Positions 1 through 10,824 of a stretch of DNA of 64,000 nt are shown in pieces. The notes below the pieces were generated by a model. It did not search any database. It saw only the letters and a program-made list of their open reading frames with translations, and had not been told where the DNA came from. The DNA lies in the NCBI RefSeq assembly GCF_018613415.1, contig NZ_JAGGQG010000012.1:156841-220840 (forward strand), written 5' to 3'. How positions within the stretch are numbered: position 1 is the first letter of the stretch; every line of letters begins with the position of its first letter. Source of the stretch: Bacillus sp. ISL-18. Its GTDB lineage: Bacteria; Bacillota; Bacilli; Bacillales; Cytobacillaceae. The position numbers were made by a program, and so were the translations under genes.

Positions 1-1413
1 ATTAAACAAACACGTGATTACGAAAAAGCTTTAAAAAAGATTACGGTTATATCTACATTTGGGGGGCTTCTTTTTGGTTATGACACCGGTGTGATTAACG
101 GGGCATTACCTTTTATGGCAAAACCTGACCAGCTAAACTTGACACCCGCAACGGAAGGTCTTGTTACCAGTTCCTTACTTTTTGGAGCTGCGTTTGGATC
201 CGTATTTGGCGGGCGTTTATCTGACCGTTTTGGCCGCCGTAAAATGATTTTAAATCTCGCGTTACTATTCTTTATTGCCGCAATTGGGTGTACGCTTTCA
301 CCGTCAGCCGGTGTTATGATCGTGTTCCGATTCTTGCTGGGATTAGCCGTTGGGGCTGCATCTGTCATGGTGCCTTCCTTTTTAGCAGAAATGTCTTCTG
401 TGGAGAAGCGGGGAAGGATGGTTACCCAGAACGAATTAATGATTGTTTCCGGTCAACTGTTAGCGTTTGTCTTTAATGCCATCCTAGGAAATACGATTGG
501 TGAGGGAGCTTCACATGTTTGGCGTTATATGTTAGTGATTGCGTCACTTCCGGCTGTTGTCTTATGGTTTGGAATGTTAGCGGTTCCAGAGAGCCCGCGT
601 TGGCTTGCATCCAAAGGGAAATGGGGAGATGCACTAAGGGTCCTTAAAGAAATACGGGAAGCAAACGGTGCGGATTCTGAACTTAAAGAGATGAAAGAAC
701 ATATTGCTCATGAATCAGAAATTAAACATGCGACATTTAAGGATTTAAACGTACCATGGGTTCGCCGGATTGTCGGAATTGGAATCGGGATTGCCATTGT
801 GCAGCAAATTACAGGTGTTAACTCGATTATGTATTATGGTACTCAAATACTTGAAAAATCCGGTTTTTCAACCAATGCGGCACTTTTGGGGAATATCGCC
901 AATGGAGCGATCTCAGTCATTGCCACTTTCGTTGGAATCTGGTTATTAGGGAAAATTGGCCGTCGTCCTATGTTAATTGCTGGATTGACGGGTACAACAG
1001 CTGCTCTTGCTTTAATTGGGGTGTTCTCGTTAGTACTTAAAGGGTCACCAGCACTTCCGGTGGTCGTACTAAGCTTGACGGTTACGTTCCTTGCATTCCA
1101 GCAGGGTGCTATTTCTCCGGTAACCTGGTTAATGTTATCAGAAATCTTCCCATTAAAATTACGTGGTATTGGAATGGGGGTAACCGTATTCTGCTTATGG
1201 ATCACAAACTTCCTTGTTGGGCTGTTTTTCCCAATCTTACTAAGTGCAGTAGGCTTATCGATCACATTCTTCATTTTTGCAGTGTGTGGAATTGCCGCTA
1301 TTATATTTGTGAATAAGATCTTGCCAGAGACAAGAGGAAAGACGCTTGAACAGTTGGAAAGCGATTTCCGGAGCTATGGACAAAAAAGTCATAAACAAGC
1401 TTCTAATCAGTAA
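1..1413 (+). CDS. iolT: MFS sugar porter, myo-inositol transporter IolT-like (5' end outside window)
   Basis: Proton-coupled sugar porter of the major facilitator superfamily, most likely importing myo-inositol across the cell membrane. The reading frame is open from base 1, so the start codon lies just left of the window; about 470 codons are visible, close to the usual 470 or so, so only a few residues are missing. Visible family signatures are [17 protein letters not shown] in TM1, the RxGRR loop (LSDRFGRRK) after TM2, PESPRWL before the central loop, [13 protein letters not shown] in TM7 and the C-terminal PETRGKTLE. The inositol dehydrogenase gene follows 87 bp downstream on the same strand, which supports the substrate. 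Other hexose porters share these motifs, so the substrate is inferred from sequence and context. Confidence 0.85.
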   Translation: MKQTRDYEKALKKITVISTFGGLLFGYDTGVINGALPFMAKPDQLNLTPATEGLVTSSLLFGAAFGSVFGGRLSDRFGRRKMILNLALLFFIAAIGCTLSPSAGVMIVFRFLLGLAVGAASVMVPSFLAEMSSVEKRGRMVTQNELMIVSGQLLAFVFNAILGNTIGEGASHVWRYMLVIASLPAVVLWFGMLAVPESPRWLASKGKWGDALRVLKEIREANGADSELKEMKEHIAHESEIKHATFKDLNVPWVRRIVGIGIGIAIVQQITGVNSIMYYGTQILEKSGFSTNAALLGNIANGAISVIATFVGIWLLGKIGRRPMLIAGLTGTTAALALIGVFSLVLKGSPALPVVVLSLTVTFLAFQQGAISPVTWLMLSEIFPLKLRGIGMGVTVFCLWITNFLVGLFFPILLSAVGLSITFFIFAVCGIAAIIFVNKILPETRGKTLEQLESDFRSYGQKSHKQASNQ

Positions 1414-1441
1414 TGTTATAAAACTACGCTTTAATTAAAAA

Positions 1442-1456
1442 ATGAAAGCGTTGCCT
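1442..1456 (+). promoter_or_regulatory. Possible catabolite-responsive (cre-like) half site
   Basis: ATGAAAGCG matches the first half of the CcpA cre consensus (WTGNAARCGNWWWCA), but the second half is degenerate. It lies between iolT and iolG. Weak call made only because inositol genes are commonly CcpA-controlled. Confidence 0.25.
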
Positions 1457-1485
1457 GAGTTTAACCATTAAATATGTAAATATAA

Positions 1486-2535
<1,050 letters not shown>

Positions 2536-2563
2536 TCCTTTAATTATAGTTAAATAGTTTATA

Positions 2564-2596
2564 AAAAGGAAATGGAGTACTCCATTTCCTTTTATT
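2564..2596 (+). terminator. Intrinsic terminator after iolG
   Basis: A perfect 30-bp palindrome (arms AAAAGGAAATGGAGT) ends in a T-run. It closes the iolT-iolG unit. Confidence 0.85.
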
Positions 2597-2661
2597 TGAT
2601 TTGGGTTAATCTTAATTGTTAATTTAAATGGGATCTGCTTATTTTAGGAGGGAGAACCAAT

Positions 2662-2691
2662 ATGTGTACTTTATATAGCGCAAGCAGTTGA
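2662..2691 (+). other. Nine-codon ORF behind a strong ribosome binding site
   Basis: AGGAGGGAG followed at good spacing by ATG opens a frame of only nine codons (MCTLYSASS) before TGA. It lies in the 249-bp gap between iolG and the TPR gene. It may be the start of a deleted gene, a leader peptide, or chance. No family is recognisable. Confidence 0.25.
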
Positions 2692-2784
2692 TTTCAATCC
2701 ATAAGTTAAATCCACCACCCTCTTCTCGAATACCCCCTAATGTGCTATACTACATAAGTTATGTTGAAAAATGTGGAGGACTTC

Positions 2785-4284
2785 ATGGTGAAAGAAGCGA
2801 AGGCAAGAATTCAAAAGGGAAAAATACTATCATTTGTTCCTACAGGTGAATATTATTTCAAGAAGGGTGTCAAGGCATACCATCGACGAGATTTTATCAA
2901 AGCCAAAAAATATCTTGGGCGGGCGATTCAGCTTGAGCCGGGTGAACCAATGATTACATGCCAGCTGGCGATTGTTTCGACAGAACTTGGTGAATTCGAA
3001 TATTCCAACCGACTCTTGCACGAAATCCTTGAAGAGCTTGATCCAGAAATGGCAGAATGCCACTACTTTTTAGCGAATAATTATGCCCATATGGGACTTT
3101 TTAAAGATGCCTACCATCATAGCAAATTATATTTGCAGCTTGATCCGGACGGTGATTTTTCCGACGACACCGAAGAATTATTAGAAGTGCTTACATTGGA
3201 AGCGGAAGAATTCGAGGATGAGCTATATGAACAGGATGACTTAATCATCAAACAAGAGCAAGCCCGAGAATTGCTGGAATCCGGCTATTTTCCAAAGGCA
3301 ATTGAGCTTTTAAAAGATGTCGTCAAGGAATACCCGGAATATTGGTCGGCTTATAATAATTTAGCACTAGCTTACTTTTATTTAGGAAAAGTAGAAAAAG
3401 CGGAAGCCATCCTCGAGGATGTGCTCGAGCGCAATACGGGCAACCTTCATGCCCTTTGTAACAAGCTTGTGTTTGCCCACTATCAAGGACAATCAGAAAA
3501 TGTTGCTGAATTACTCCAGGTATTGAAAAAAATTCAGCCACTTCTAAGTGAGCATCAGTTTAAACTTGGCGCAACCTTTGCGTTAGTCGGTGAATACGAC
3601 CTTGCCTACTTATGGCTAAAGAAACTATATAAGCATGGTTTTGACGGGGATGGACCATTTTATTACTGGCTTGCTTATTCTGCCTTTTATACAGGCTTTG
3701 AAAACTTTGCAAAAAGCATTTGGAAAAAGGTACTTGAGCTCAATCCTGACAAAGAAGGCTCAGAACCATGGAATCTCGAAACCAAAAACTCACTAGGTAA
3801 TGGTTTTGAAAATATGGCCGAATCCATTTTTCAAAAGCTTGACAGCGATTATGTGGAAGAGCGTTTATTTGCCCTTTTCTTAACGACTGTTTCGAGTAAA
3901 AAAGAAGAAATCATCGGCTCCAAACGGCTTTTTCAAAACCAAAAGTTGACGAAGCTGGAAAAAGAGTATCTCTCGATGATCCGATTAGGGAAACCATCTA
4001 AGACAAATGATGCCCAAGAAGTAGCAGAACTATTTTATGAAAATCATCAGCCGATTGGCACGATTGAGTCGGGGTTATATCTTCTGTGGTTTTCCGTGTT
4101 TGTCGAAGTATCTAAAGACGGTGCTCCATTAAAAAATAAACGTGCCTGGGCTGGAGCGGTCGAATACTTGTGGCATAAACTAAGAAGTGAGAAAGTTTCC
4201 CAGCAGGAAGTGGCCGAACGCTATGGCTTGTCTACTGCGACGATTGGGAAATATGTAAAATTGGTTAACAACTATCTGAACTAA
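2785..4284 (+). CDS. Tetratricopeptide-repeat protein with C-terminal helix-turn-helix (YvcD-like)
   Basis: Cytoplasmic protein of about 500 residues made mostly of TPR helix pairs, for example YYFKKGVKAYHRRDFIKAKKY near the N-terminus and AIELLKDVVKEYPEYWSAYNNLALAYFYLGKVEKAEAIL around residue 180 (two stretches of one repeat). The last 30 residues (QQEVAERYGLSTATIGKYVK) look like a helix-turn-helix. I chose the ATG preceded by GGAGGA at 2775; a GTG one codon later has slightly better spacing, and an ATG eight codons upstream has no ribosome binding site. It sits before trxB, as B. subtilis YvcD does. A TATACT -10-like element is at 2746. TPRs imply protein-protein contacts; the partner is unknown. 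Confidence 0.85.
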   Translation: MVKEAKARIQKGKILSFVPTGEYYFKKGVKAYHRRDFIKAKKYLGRAIQLEPGEPMITCQLAIVSTELGEFEYSNRLLHEILEELDPEMAECHYFLANNYAHMGLFKDAYHHSKLYLQLDPDGDFSDDTEELLEVLTLEAEEFEDELYEQDDLIIKQEQARELLESGYFPKAIELLKDVVKEYPEYWSAYNNLALAYFYLGKVEKAEAILEDVLERNTGNLHALCNKLVFAHYQGQSENVAELLQVLKKIQPLLSEHQFKLGATFALVGEYDLAYLWLKKLYKHGFDGDGPFYYWLAYSAFYTGFENFAKSIWKKVLELNPDKEGSEPWNLETKNSLGNGFENMAESIFQKLDSDYVEERLFALFLTTVSSKKEEIIGSKRLFQNQKLTKLEKEYLSMIRLGKPSKTNDAQEVAELFYENHQPIGTIESGLYLLWFSVFVEVSKDGAPLKNKRAWAGAVEYLWHKLRSEKVSQQEVAERYGLSTATIGKYVKLVNNYLN

Positions 4285-4315
4285 GCATATTCGTGGACTA
4301 TAATTCAATTGTTTT

Positions 4316-4358
4316 ATACGATTAAGTGGGAATACTAATACTTAATCGTATTTTTTTA
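4316..4358 (+). terminator. Terminator-like hairpin in the gap just before trxB
   Basis: Perfect 12-bp arms (ATACGATTAAGT and its complement) with an 11-12-nt loop are followed by a run of seven T. The hairpin ends only about 8 nt before the trxB ribosome binding site (TAGGAGTG). A TATAAT lies upstream at 4299-4304 with only a weak -35. It either ends the TPR transcript or acts as a leader attenuator of trxB. Confidence 0.75.
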
Positions 4359-4374
4359 TATAGGAGTGAATTAA

Positions 4375-5331
<957 letters not shown>

Positions 5332-5431
5332 ATTAAAAGCGTAACCTTTTTATAACTCTCCTGTAACAGTAGTGAAATAAAGATGGTGTATGATAAAGGA
5401 AATTGACCCCCTTTAAAATATATACCTTTCT

Positions 5432-5467
5432 GCACAGGCCCAGCAGCTTGTGCTCTTTTTTTGTTTT
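5432..5467 (+). terminator. Putative terminator after trxB
   Basis: GCACA and TGTGC arms are followed by TCTTTTTTTG. The stem is short (5 bp plus weak extension), so termination may be partial. It lies in a 384-bp gap before the Nudix gene that otherwise holds only the promoter listed separately. Confidence 0.5.
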
Positions 5468-5576
5468 CTAGGTGTTTGAATTTGAGACGTTCAAGATCTA
5501 GGCCACCCATTGCCACTATTCAGGCGCTTCTACTCTTGTTTAAATTTATTTAACATAAATATCAACTTTGTATTCA

Positions 5577-5605
5577 TTGTGGCGGTTTCCTAAAAATAGT
5601 ATAAT
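5577..5605 (+). promoter_or_regulatory. Candidate sigma-A promoter of the yvcI-crh group
   Basis: A perfect TATAAT -10 at 5600-5605 lies 17 bp after TTGTGG, a weak -35. It is about 110 bp before the Nudix gene. Confidence 0.5.
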
Positions 5606-5715
5606 GAAAAGAATAAATTAATTTTAATCATCCAAGCTCCTACCCTGGTGCTTGTTCTTTCTAAATATACAACTTGCGTGAGTGACGTATGTGCGCTTCT
5701 GAAGAGGTGAAAAAA

Positions 5716-6174
5716 GTGCAGCGGGTAACCAATTGTGTGTTAATCAGAAATAATCAAGTATTACTACTGCAAAAACCGCGCCGCGGCTGGTGGGTGGCAC
5801 CGGGCGGGAAAATGGAACCGGGTGAGTCGGTCCGCGATTCCTGTATTCGCGAGTTCCGCGAAGAAACGGGCATCTATTTGAAAAATCCACAATTAAAAGG
5901 AATTTTTACAATGATTATGAAGGATGCCGACGAGCTGTTGTCCGAGTGGATGATGTTTACGTTTGTGGCAACCGATTCTGACGGTGTTGATCTAGATGAG
6001 TCAGAAGAAGGCAAGCTTGCCTGGCAGCCGGTTGACCAGATAAAAGGTTTGCCGATGGCAGCGGGCGATCTACATATCATTGATTATATGATCCATGGTA
6101 AAGGAATCATTTATGGCACGTTTACCTATACAAGCGAGTTTGAATTAATTAGTTATCGATTAGATCCAAGTTAA
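5716..6174 (+). CDS. yvcI: Nudix hydrolase, YvcI/MutT family
   Basis: Small cytoplasmic hydrolase acting on a nucleoside-diphosphate-linked substrate. The Nudix box reads GGKMEPGESVRDSC then IREFREETGIYL, matching GX5EX7REUXEEXGU with its metal-binding REEXG glutamates. I chose the GTG start preceded by GAAGAGGTG because it gives the short N-terminus seen in homologues (MQRVTNCVLI); an upstream ATG at 5689 adds nine unsupported residues. It is the first gene of the rapZ-glmR-whiA-crh group and lies 18 bp before rapZ. The true substrate cannot be read from sequence. Confidence 0.9.
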   Translation: MQRVTNCVLIRNNQVLLLQKPRRGWWVAPGGKMEPGESVRDSCIREFREETGIYLKNPQLKGIFTMIMKDADELLSEWMMFTFVATDSDGVDLDESEEGKLAWQPVDQIKGLPMAAGDLHIIDYMIHGKGIIYGTFTYTSEFELISYRLDPS

Positions 6175-6192
6175 AGAATAGGGGGAATGAAT

Positions 6193-7086
6193 ATGAGTAC
6201 CGGTTCGACAAGCGAAACCCAGATGGTCATTATCACGGGAATGTCTGGGGCTGGAAAAACAGTGGCCATTCAAAGCTTTGAAGATTTGGGATTCTTCTGT
6301 GTGGATAATTTACCTCCTACACTCCTGCCTAAATTTCTTGAACTTATGAAGGAATCTGGGAATAAAATGAATAAAGTTGCTCTTGTCATGGACCTGCGCG
6401 GCAGAGAATTCTTTGACCATCTATTTAAAGGATTAGATGAACTGGCAGAGACCTCTTGGGTAACTCCACAGATTTTATTTTTAGATTCAGATGATGCTAC
6501 ATTGGTGCGCCGATATAAAGAGACGAGACGGACCCATCCGCTTGCGCCAACAGGACTTCCGCTTGAGGGAATCACATTAGAGAGAGAATTGCTAGAAGAG
6601 TTAAAAGGCAGAGCACAGTTAGTTTACAATACATCCCAGATGAAACCGCGTGAATTGCGTGAGAAAATATTAACTGAATTTACGACAAATAAACAATTAA
6701 TGTTTACTGTCAATGTCATGTCGTTTGGATTTAAATATGGAATCCCTATCGATGCTGATCTCGTTTTTGATGTACGCTTTTTGCCGAATCCTCATTATAT
6801 TGAGCATATGCGTCCAAAAACAGGGTTGGATGAAGAGGTTTCCAATTATGTTTTAAAATGGAATGAGACCCAGAAGTTTTTGGAAAAGGTAACCGATTTG
6901 CTCGGCTTTATGCTTCCGCATTATAAGAGAGAAGGAAAAGCGCAGCTTGTCATTGCGATTGGCTGTACAGGCGGACAGCACCGTTCCGTTGCCTTAGCTG
7001 AAAATATCGGCCGTTTTTTCCAAAATGATTATAAAACGGTTGTTTCTCATCGTGACATTGAGAGGAGAAAGGAAAAAACAACATGA
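6193..7086 (+). CDS. rapZ: RNase adapter / nucleotide-binding protein RapZ (YvcJ)
   Basis: P-loop protein that binds and hydrolyses nucleotides. In enterobacteria RapZ controls glmS mRNA decay; in Bacillus YvcJ has been linked to competence. Walker A GMSGAGKT is near residues 14-21, CVDNLPP follows, and the C-terminal domain holds the family signature [10 protein letters not shown]. The second ATG (after GGGGGAAT) gives better spacing than the ATG at 6187, which abuts the ribosome binding site. The stop overlaps the start of glmR (ATGA), indicating translational coupling. Confidence 0.93.
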   Translation: MSTGSTSETQMVIITGMSGAGKTVAIQSFEDLGFFCVDNLPPTLLPKFLELMKESGNKMNKVALVMDLRGREFFDHLFKGLDELAETSWVTPQILFLDSDDATLVRRYKETRRTHPLAPTGLPLEGITLERELLEELKGRAQLVYNTSQMKPRELREKILTEFTTNKQLMFTVNVMSFGFKYGIPIDADLVFDVRFLPNPHYIEHMRPKTGLDEEVSNYVLKWNETQKFLEKVTDLLGFMLPHYKREGKAQLVIAIGCTGGQHRSVALAENIGRFFQNDYKTVVSHRDIERRKEKTT

Positions 7087-8069
7087 GAGAGTTAGGACAG
7101 CCTCGCATTGTCGTAATTGGCGGTGGCACAGGATTACCCGTCTTGCTACGTGGATTAAAACAGTATCCTGTTGATATCACCGCCATCGTGACAGTGGCAG
7201 ATGATGGTGGCAGCTCGGGCCGTTTGCGCGAGAATTTGCATATACCGCCTCCAGGCGACATACGCAATGTGTTAGCCTCACTGTCAGATGTTGAACCGCT
7301 CGTTGAGGAGATGTTTCAGCATCGCTTTAAAACGGCGAATGAATTATCCGGTCACTCGCTTGGTAATTTAATTCTGGCCGCAATGACCTCGATAACAGGT
7401 AATTTTGTCCATGCGATTCAGGAAATGAGCAAAATCTTAAATGTACGTGGGAAGGTCTTGCCGGCAGCGAACCAAAGCGTTGTCTTACATGCTGAGATGG
7501 AGGACGGTGCCATCGTTTCGGGGGAATCAAAAATTCCTTATTCAGGGAAAAAAATTAAAAAGGTTTATCTTACCTCCAAAAGCAGTATCCGGCCTTTACC
7601 GGAGTCGATTCAAGCCATTCGACAGGCTGATTTAATTATTATCGGACCAGGAAGTCTGTATACGAGTATTTTACCGAATCTCCTTGTTCCGCGCTTAGGT
7701 GATGAGGTGTGCCACTCCCTAGCCAAAAAGGTTTATATCTGCAATTTAATGACGCAGGCCGGAGAAACACATGGCTTTACGGCGAGTGATCATGTAAAGG
7801 CCATCTATGATCATATGAATTGTGCCTTTATCAATACCATTCTTGTCAATAATGAAGAAATCCCGCCTGATATCCAACTACGCTATAATGAAGAATTAGC
7901 AGACCCTGTCCAATACGATTTACAAAAGCTATCCGAACTCGGTCTTGAAGTCGTTCATGCGGATATTGCTTATCAGGAAAATGGGGCATTGAGGCATGAT
8001 CCAAAAAAGGTCGCAAAAATTTTATATAATTTACTGATTGATGAAACTAAAAAGCGATATGAATCGTAA
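7083..8069 (+). CDS. glmR: Gluconeogenesis / cell-wall factor GlmR (YvcK)
   Basis: Cytoplasmic UDP-GlcNAc-binding protein of the CofD/YvcK fold that channels carbon into cell-wall precursor synthesis, known in B. subtilis to be needed on gluconeogenic carbon sources. Family motifs are [16 protein letters not shown] at the N-terminus, [13 protein letters not shown] near residue 40, and [17 protein letters not shown] near residue 185. The 328 residues are close to the B. subtilis length. The 4-bp overlap with rapZ and the following whiA gene reproduce the conserved Firmicute cluster. Confidence 0.94.
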   Translation: MRELGQPRIVVIGGGTGLPVLLRGLKQYPVDITAIVTVADDGGSSGRLRENLHIPPPGDIRNVLASLSDVEPLVEEMFQHRFKTANELSGHSLGNLILAAMTSITGNFVHAIQEMSKILNVRGKVLPAANQSVVLHAEMEDGAIVSGESKIPYSGKKIKKVYLTSKSSIRPLPESIQAIRQADLIIIGPGSLYTSILPNLLVPRLGDEVCHSLAKKVYICNLMTQAGETHGFTASDHVKAIYDHMNCAFINTILVNNEEIPPDIQLRYNEELADPVQYDLQKLSELGLEVVHADIAYQENGALRHDPKKVAKILYNLLIDETKKRYES

Positions 8070-8128
8070 TAAGTAGTACAATAAAGTTTATAAATTTGTT
8101 CCATTCAGTTTAATTAGGTGGTGAGGGG

Positions 8129-9088
8129 ATGTCTTTCGCTTCGGAGACCAAAAAAGAATTAACTAACTTGGAAGTGAAAACTTGCTGTAATCTTTCTGAG
8201 CTATCAGCATTGATTCGTATGAATGGTTCCCTTTCCTTTTCGAATCGTAAGTTAGTTGTCGATATTCAAACCGAAAATGCGGCGATTGCCAGAAGAATCT
8301 ATACATTATTAAAAAAAAGCTATCAAGTGCAGGTAGAACTTCTAGTTCGAAAAAAGATGCGCTTGAAAAAGAACAATGTTTACATTGTCCGCTTAGCTGA
8401 GCAGGCTAAGGAAATTTTAGAGGATACGAAAATACTTGGTGAAGGATTTACCATCATTCATGATATTTCGCCGGATTTGATCAAGAAGAAGTGTTGTAAG
8501 CGTTCTTATTTGCGTGGTGCATTTCTCGCTGGCGGCTCGGTCAATAACCCGGAGACTTCTTCCTATCATTTGGAAATTGCTTCGCTCTATAAAGAACATA
8601 ATGATTCTTTATGCGAATTAATGAATACATTTGGATTGAATAGTAAAACCCTTGAACGTAAAAAAGGATTTATCACCTACTTAAAGGAAGCCGAGAAGAT
8701 TACGGAATTTCTCAATATCGTGGGTGCCCATAATGCCTTGCTTCGTTTTGAAGATGTAAGGATCGTCAGGGACATGCGAAACTCCGTTAATCGCTTAGTA
8801 AACTGTGAAACAGCCAATCTAAATAAAACGATTGGTGCATCGATCAGACAGGTGGAAAACATCCGCTTTATTGACTCGACCATTGGACTTCAAGTTTTAC
8901 CTGATAAGCTGAGGGAGATCGCGGAGCTCCGTGTTCAATATCCTGATGTCACGTTGAAAGAATTAGGGGAAATGGTTTCCGGTGGTACCATTAGTAAATC
9001 TGGAATTAATCACCGTTTAAGAAAAATCGATGAGATTGCTGACAAGCTCCGTATTGGAGAAGTAACGTCACATACTCACAGTTTTTAA
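8129..9088 (+). CDS. whiA: DNA-binding protein WhiA
   Basis: DNA-binding protein with an N-terminal degenerate LAGLIDADG-endonuclease-like fold and a C-terminal helix-turn-helix. It is a sporulation transcription factor in actinobacteria and affects cell division and chromosome segregation in Bacillus. Visible are [11 protein letters not shown] at the start, [17 protein letters not shown] in the homing-endonuclease-like domain, and the C-terminal [20 protein letters not shown] recognition region. The start is preceded by GGTGGTGAGGGG. It is unrelated to the true LAGLIDADG endonuclease near 26.5 kb apart from the shared fold. Confidence 0.95.
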   Translation: MSFASETKKELTNLEVKTCCNLSELSALIRMNGSLSFSNRKLVVDIQTENAAIARRIYTLLKKSYQVQVELLVRKKMRLKKNNVYIVRLAEQAKEILEDTKILGEGFTIIHDISPDLIKKKCCKRSYLRGAFLAGGSVNNPETSSYHLEIASLYKEHNDSLCELMNTFGLNSKTLERKKGFITYLKEAEKITEFLNIVGAHNALLRFEDVRIVRDMRNSVNRLVNCETANLNKTIGASIRQVENIRFIDSTIGLQVLPDKLREIAELRVQYPDVTLKELGEMVSGGTISKSGINHRLRKIDEIADKLRIGEVTSHTHSF

Positions 9089-9146
9089 ATGTGTAATATG
9101 TGTAATATTTAACAAGTATAATAAAACAACTTGAGGAGGAATTATT

Positions 9147-9404
9147 ATGTTGGTAAAAGAAATAGAAGTAAAATTAAAAACAGGTCTTCAAGCACGTCCT
9201 GCAGCTCTTTTTGTTCAAGAAGCAAATCGGTTTTCCGCAGATATTTTTCTGGAGAAGGATGGCAAGAAGGTAAATGCGAAAAGTATTATGGGATTAATGA
9301 GCCTTGCTGTTGGTTCAGGGGTTTTGATTAATATCATTGCCGATGGGGAAGATGAAGAGAAAGCTATTGTGGTGTTATCAGATTTTATTCAAAAAGAACA
9401 GTAA
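9147..9404 (+). CDS. crh: HPr-like catabolite repression protein Crh
   Basis: HPr paralogue that, when phosphorylated on serine by HprK, serves as CcpA co-repressor in carbon catabolite repression. Two residues separate it from HPr: position 15, the PTS phosphorylation histidine in HPr, is glutamine (KTGLQARPAA), while Ser46 is kept (NAKSIMGL). The 85-residue length matches Crh. The start follows GAGGAGG. It is the last gene of the cluster, followed by a terminator. Confidence 0.96.
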   Translation: MLVKEIEVKLKTGLQARPAALFVQEANRFSADIFLEKDGKKVNAKSIMGLMSLAVGSGVLINIIADGEDEEKAIVVLSDFIQKEQ

Positions 9405-9410
9405 TAAAGA

Positions 9411-9440
9411 AGGATTCGGCACAGGCTGAATCCTTTTTTA
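9411..9440 (+). terminator. Intrinsic terminator after crh
   Basis: GGATTCGG and CTGAATCC arms with a six-base loop are followed by TTTTTT. Confidence 0.85.
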
Positions 9441-9468
9441 ATGAAAATACTGAGTTAATCTTGAATGT

Positions 9469-9660
9469 TGATTTCCGCTCCAGGCGGCTTCGCTTTCCGC
9501 GGGCGTGCCGGGGAGCCTCCTCGGCGCACTTGCGCCTGTGGGCTCTCCCCTGCCCCGTACTCCCGCAGGACTTTGAATTTGCTTCCTCGAATCCGCCCAC
9601 GCACGAAGGAAATGCGATAGCATTTTCGAGGAGTCTTCGCCGCCTTCCGCTCCAATCAAC
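9469..9660. repeat. GC-rich Bacillus intergenic repeat element, long variant
   Basis: A GC-rich element in an AT-rich gap between convergent crh and clpP. It is bounded by TTGATT and AATCAA and carries TTCCGCTCC near both ends. It contains the segments GGCGGCTTCGCTTTCCGCGG and AGTCTTCGCCGCCTTCCGC, which I recognise from a repeat scattered in many Bacillus genomes. About 60 bp (roughly 9577-9630) with its own inverted repeat TCCTCGAA/TTCGAGGA is interposed in the right part. ORFs crossing it on both strands are compositional artefacts. Confidence 0.75.
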
Positions 9661-9694
9661 GTGCTAAAACTCAACAATCACCTTTAACATAGTC

Positions 9695-9734
9695 AAAAAA
9701 AAATAAAGCAACCGACGTGATGACGGTTGCTTTA
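9695..9734 (-). terminator. Intrinsic terminator of clpP
   Basis: TAAAGCAACCG and its complement form an 11-bp stem; on the minus strand it is followed by nine T. It lies just past the clpP stop. Confidence 0.9.
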
Positions 9735-9737
9735 CTT

Positions 9738-10343
9738 TTATTTTTTCTCTGTTGTATCAGTAGGTTTACGAGTGATGATGCTGTCGATAAGGCCGTATTC
9801 TTTGGCTCTTTCAGCAGTCATGAAATTATCACGGTCTGTATCGCGTTGAATGACTTCAAGCGGTTGACCAGTGCGCTCTGCTAAGATACCATTTAATTTT
9901 TCGCGAAGGAAAAGAATGCGTTTTGCTGCAATTTCTATTTCTGTTGCTTGACCTTGCGCGCCGCCTAGTGGCTGATGGATCATCACTTCTGCATTGGGAA
10001 GTGCATAGCGTTTTCCTTTTTGTCCGGCAGCAAGCAAGAATGCTCCCATTGAAGCGGCCATACCGATACATACGGTTGATACATCTGCTTTAATGTATTG
10101 CATGGTATCGTAAATCGCCATTCCAGCTGTGATGCTTCCGCCTGGGCTGTTGATATAAAGTGTAATATCTTTTTCAGGGTTCTCTGCTTCAAGGAATAAT
10201 AATTGTGCTACAATGCTGTTAGCTACATTGTCATCGATTGCGCTTCCTAGCATAATAATCCGGTCTTTTAAGAGACGGGAGTAAATGTCATAGGCTCTTT
10301 CGCCGCGGTTTGTTTGTTCAATAACTGTAGGAATCAAATTCAT
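9738..10343 (-). CDS. clpP: ATP-dependent Clp protease proteolytic subunit
   Basis: Serine peptidase subunit that forms the tetradecameric barrel working with ClpC, ClpX or ClpE in regulated and quality-control proteolysis. The catalytic triad is Ser98 (GMAASMG), His123 (MIHQPLGG) and Asp172 (RDTDRDNFM). The start was set at the ATG behind AAAGGAGGAAG, giving 201 residues; a longer frame to 10418 would run through the promoter and operator and is rejected. The promoter overlaps a CtsR site, so heat or protein stress should derepress it. Confidence 0.97.
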   Translation of the reverse strand: MNLIPTVIEQTNRGERAYDIYSRLLKDRIIMLGSAIDDNVANSIVAQLLFLEAENPEKDITLYINSPGGSITAGMAIYDTMQYIKADVSTVCIGMAASMGAFLLAAGQKGKRYALPNAEVMIHQPLGGAQGQATEIEIAAKRILFLREKLNGILAERTGQPLEVIQRDTDRDNFMTAERAKEYGLIDSIITRKPTDTTEKK

Positions 10344-10389
10344 TTTTCTTCCTCCTTTGATTAGAAAAGGTAAAAGCTTATGTAATAGT

Positions 10390-10418
10390 ATCATACACTG
10401 ATGGTCAATAAAGGTCAA
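10390..10418 (-). promoter_or_regulatory. Sigma-A promoter of clpP
   Basis: On the minus strand TTGACC (10413-10418) and TATGAT (10390-10395) are spaced 17 bp. The -35 element lies inside the CtsR site. Confidence 0.8.
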
Positions 10419-10419
10419 A
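10403..10419 (-). promoter_or_regulatory. CtsR operator
   Basis: The heptad direct repeat GGTCAAT-AAA-GGTCAAA matches the CtsR consensus RGTCAAANANRGTCAAA with one mismatch. It overlaps the clpP -35 box, so bound repressor would block RNA polymerase. Confidence 0.88.
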
Positions 10420-10499
10420 CAGTTTGCCTTCTAAAATGTTCGACAACTTTCCCATCATCAGGATAACCATTTCTCGTAAATTTAAAACCTATTTGCTGC

Positions 10500-10528
10500 T
10501 TGCAATTATCGAGAATGTAACATATAAT
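10500..10528 (+). promoter_or_regulatory. Sigma-A promoter of tRNA-Arg
   Basis: TTGCAA and TATAAT with exactly 17 bp between, 21 bp before the tRNA. Confidence 0.8.
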
Positions 10529-10549
10529 ATAAAAGTCGCTAATATTTAT

Positions 10550-10621
10550 GCGCTCGTGGTGCAACGGATAGCACGTAAGATTCCGGTTCTTAAAATGGGG
10601 GTTCGATTCCCTCCGAGCGCG
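10550..10621 (+). tRNA. tRNA-Arg (anticodon CCG)
   Basis: A complete cloverleaf can be drawn. The acceptor stem is GCGCUCG with CGAGCGC, the anticodon stem is UAAGA/UCUUA around loop UUCCGGU (anticodon CCG, reading CGG), and the T-arm has loop UUCGAUU. The discriminator is G and the CCA end is not encoded. It is a single-gene unit with its own promoter and terminator. Confidence 0.93.
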
Positions 10622-10623
10622 TC

Positions 10624-10663
10624 AAAAATATCACTGTGTTTTAAACACAGTGATATTTTTTTT
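10624..10663 (+). terminator. Intrinsic terminator after tRNA-Arg
   Basis: A long inverted repeat built on ATATCACTGTGTTT and its complement, ending in eight T. Confidence 0.88.
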
Positions 10664-10824
10664 GTTCTTTTTTAGGTGTGCAAAAATTACTATCGTAAGA
10701 AAATAAAATAAAAAGGTTTGAACAAACTTGAAAATTAGGGTTCCTTTTTTTGGTTTGATTAAATCTTCTAATAATTTAACACGGATATCCACTCATCGTG
10801 TAAAATAGAAAAGGAGGGGTGAAC

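Noticed and set aside
9461..9667. ORFs on both strands across the GC-rich repeat
   Set aside because: They exist because the repeat lacks stops; no ribosome binding site or protein-like sequence.
10424..10675. Plus-strand ORF of 83 codons upstream of rpoN
   Set aside because: It runs through the tRNA-Arg gene, its promoter and terminator.
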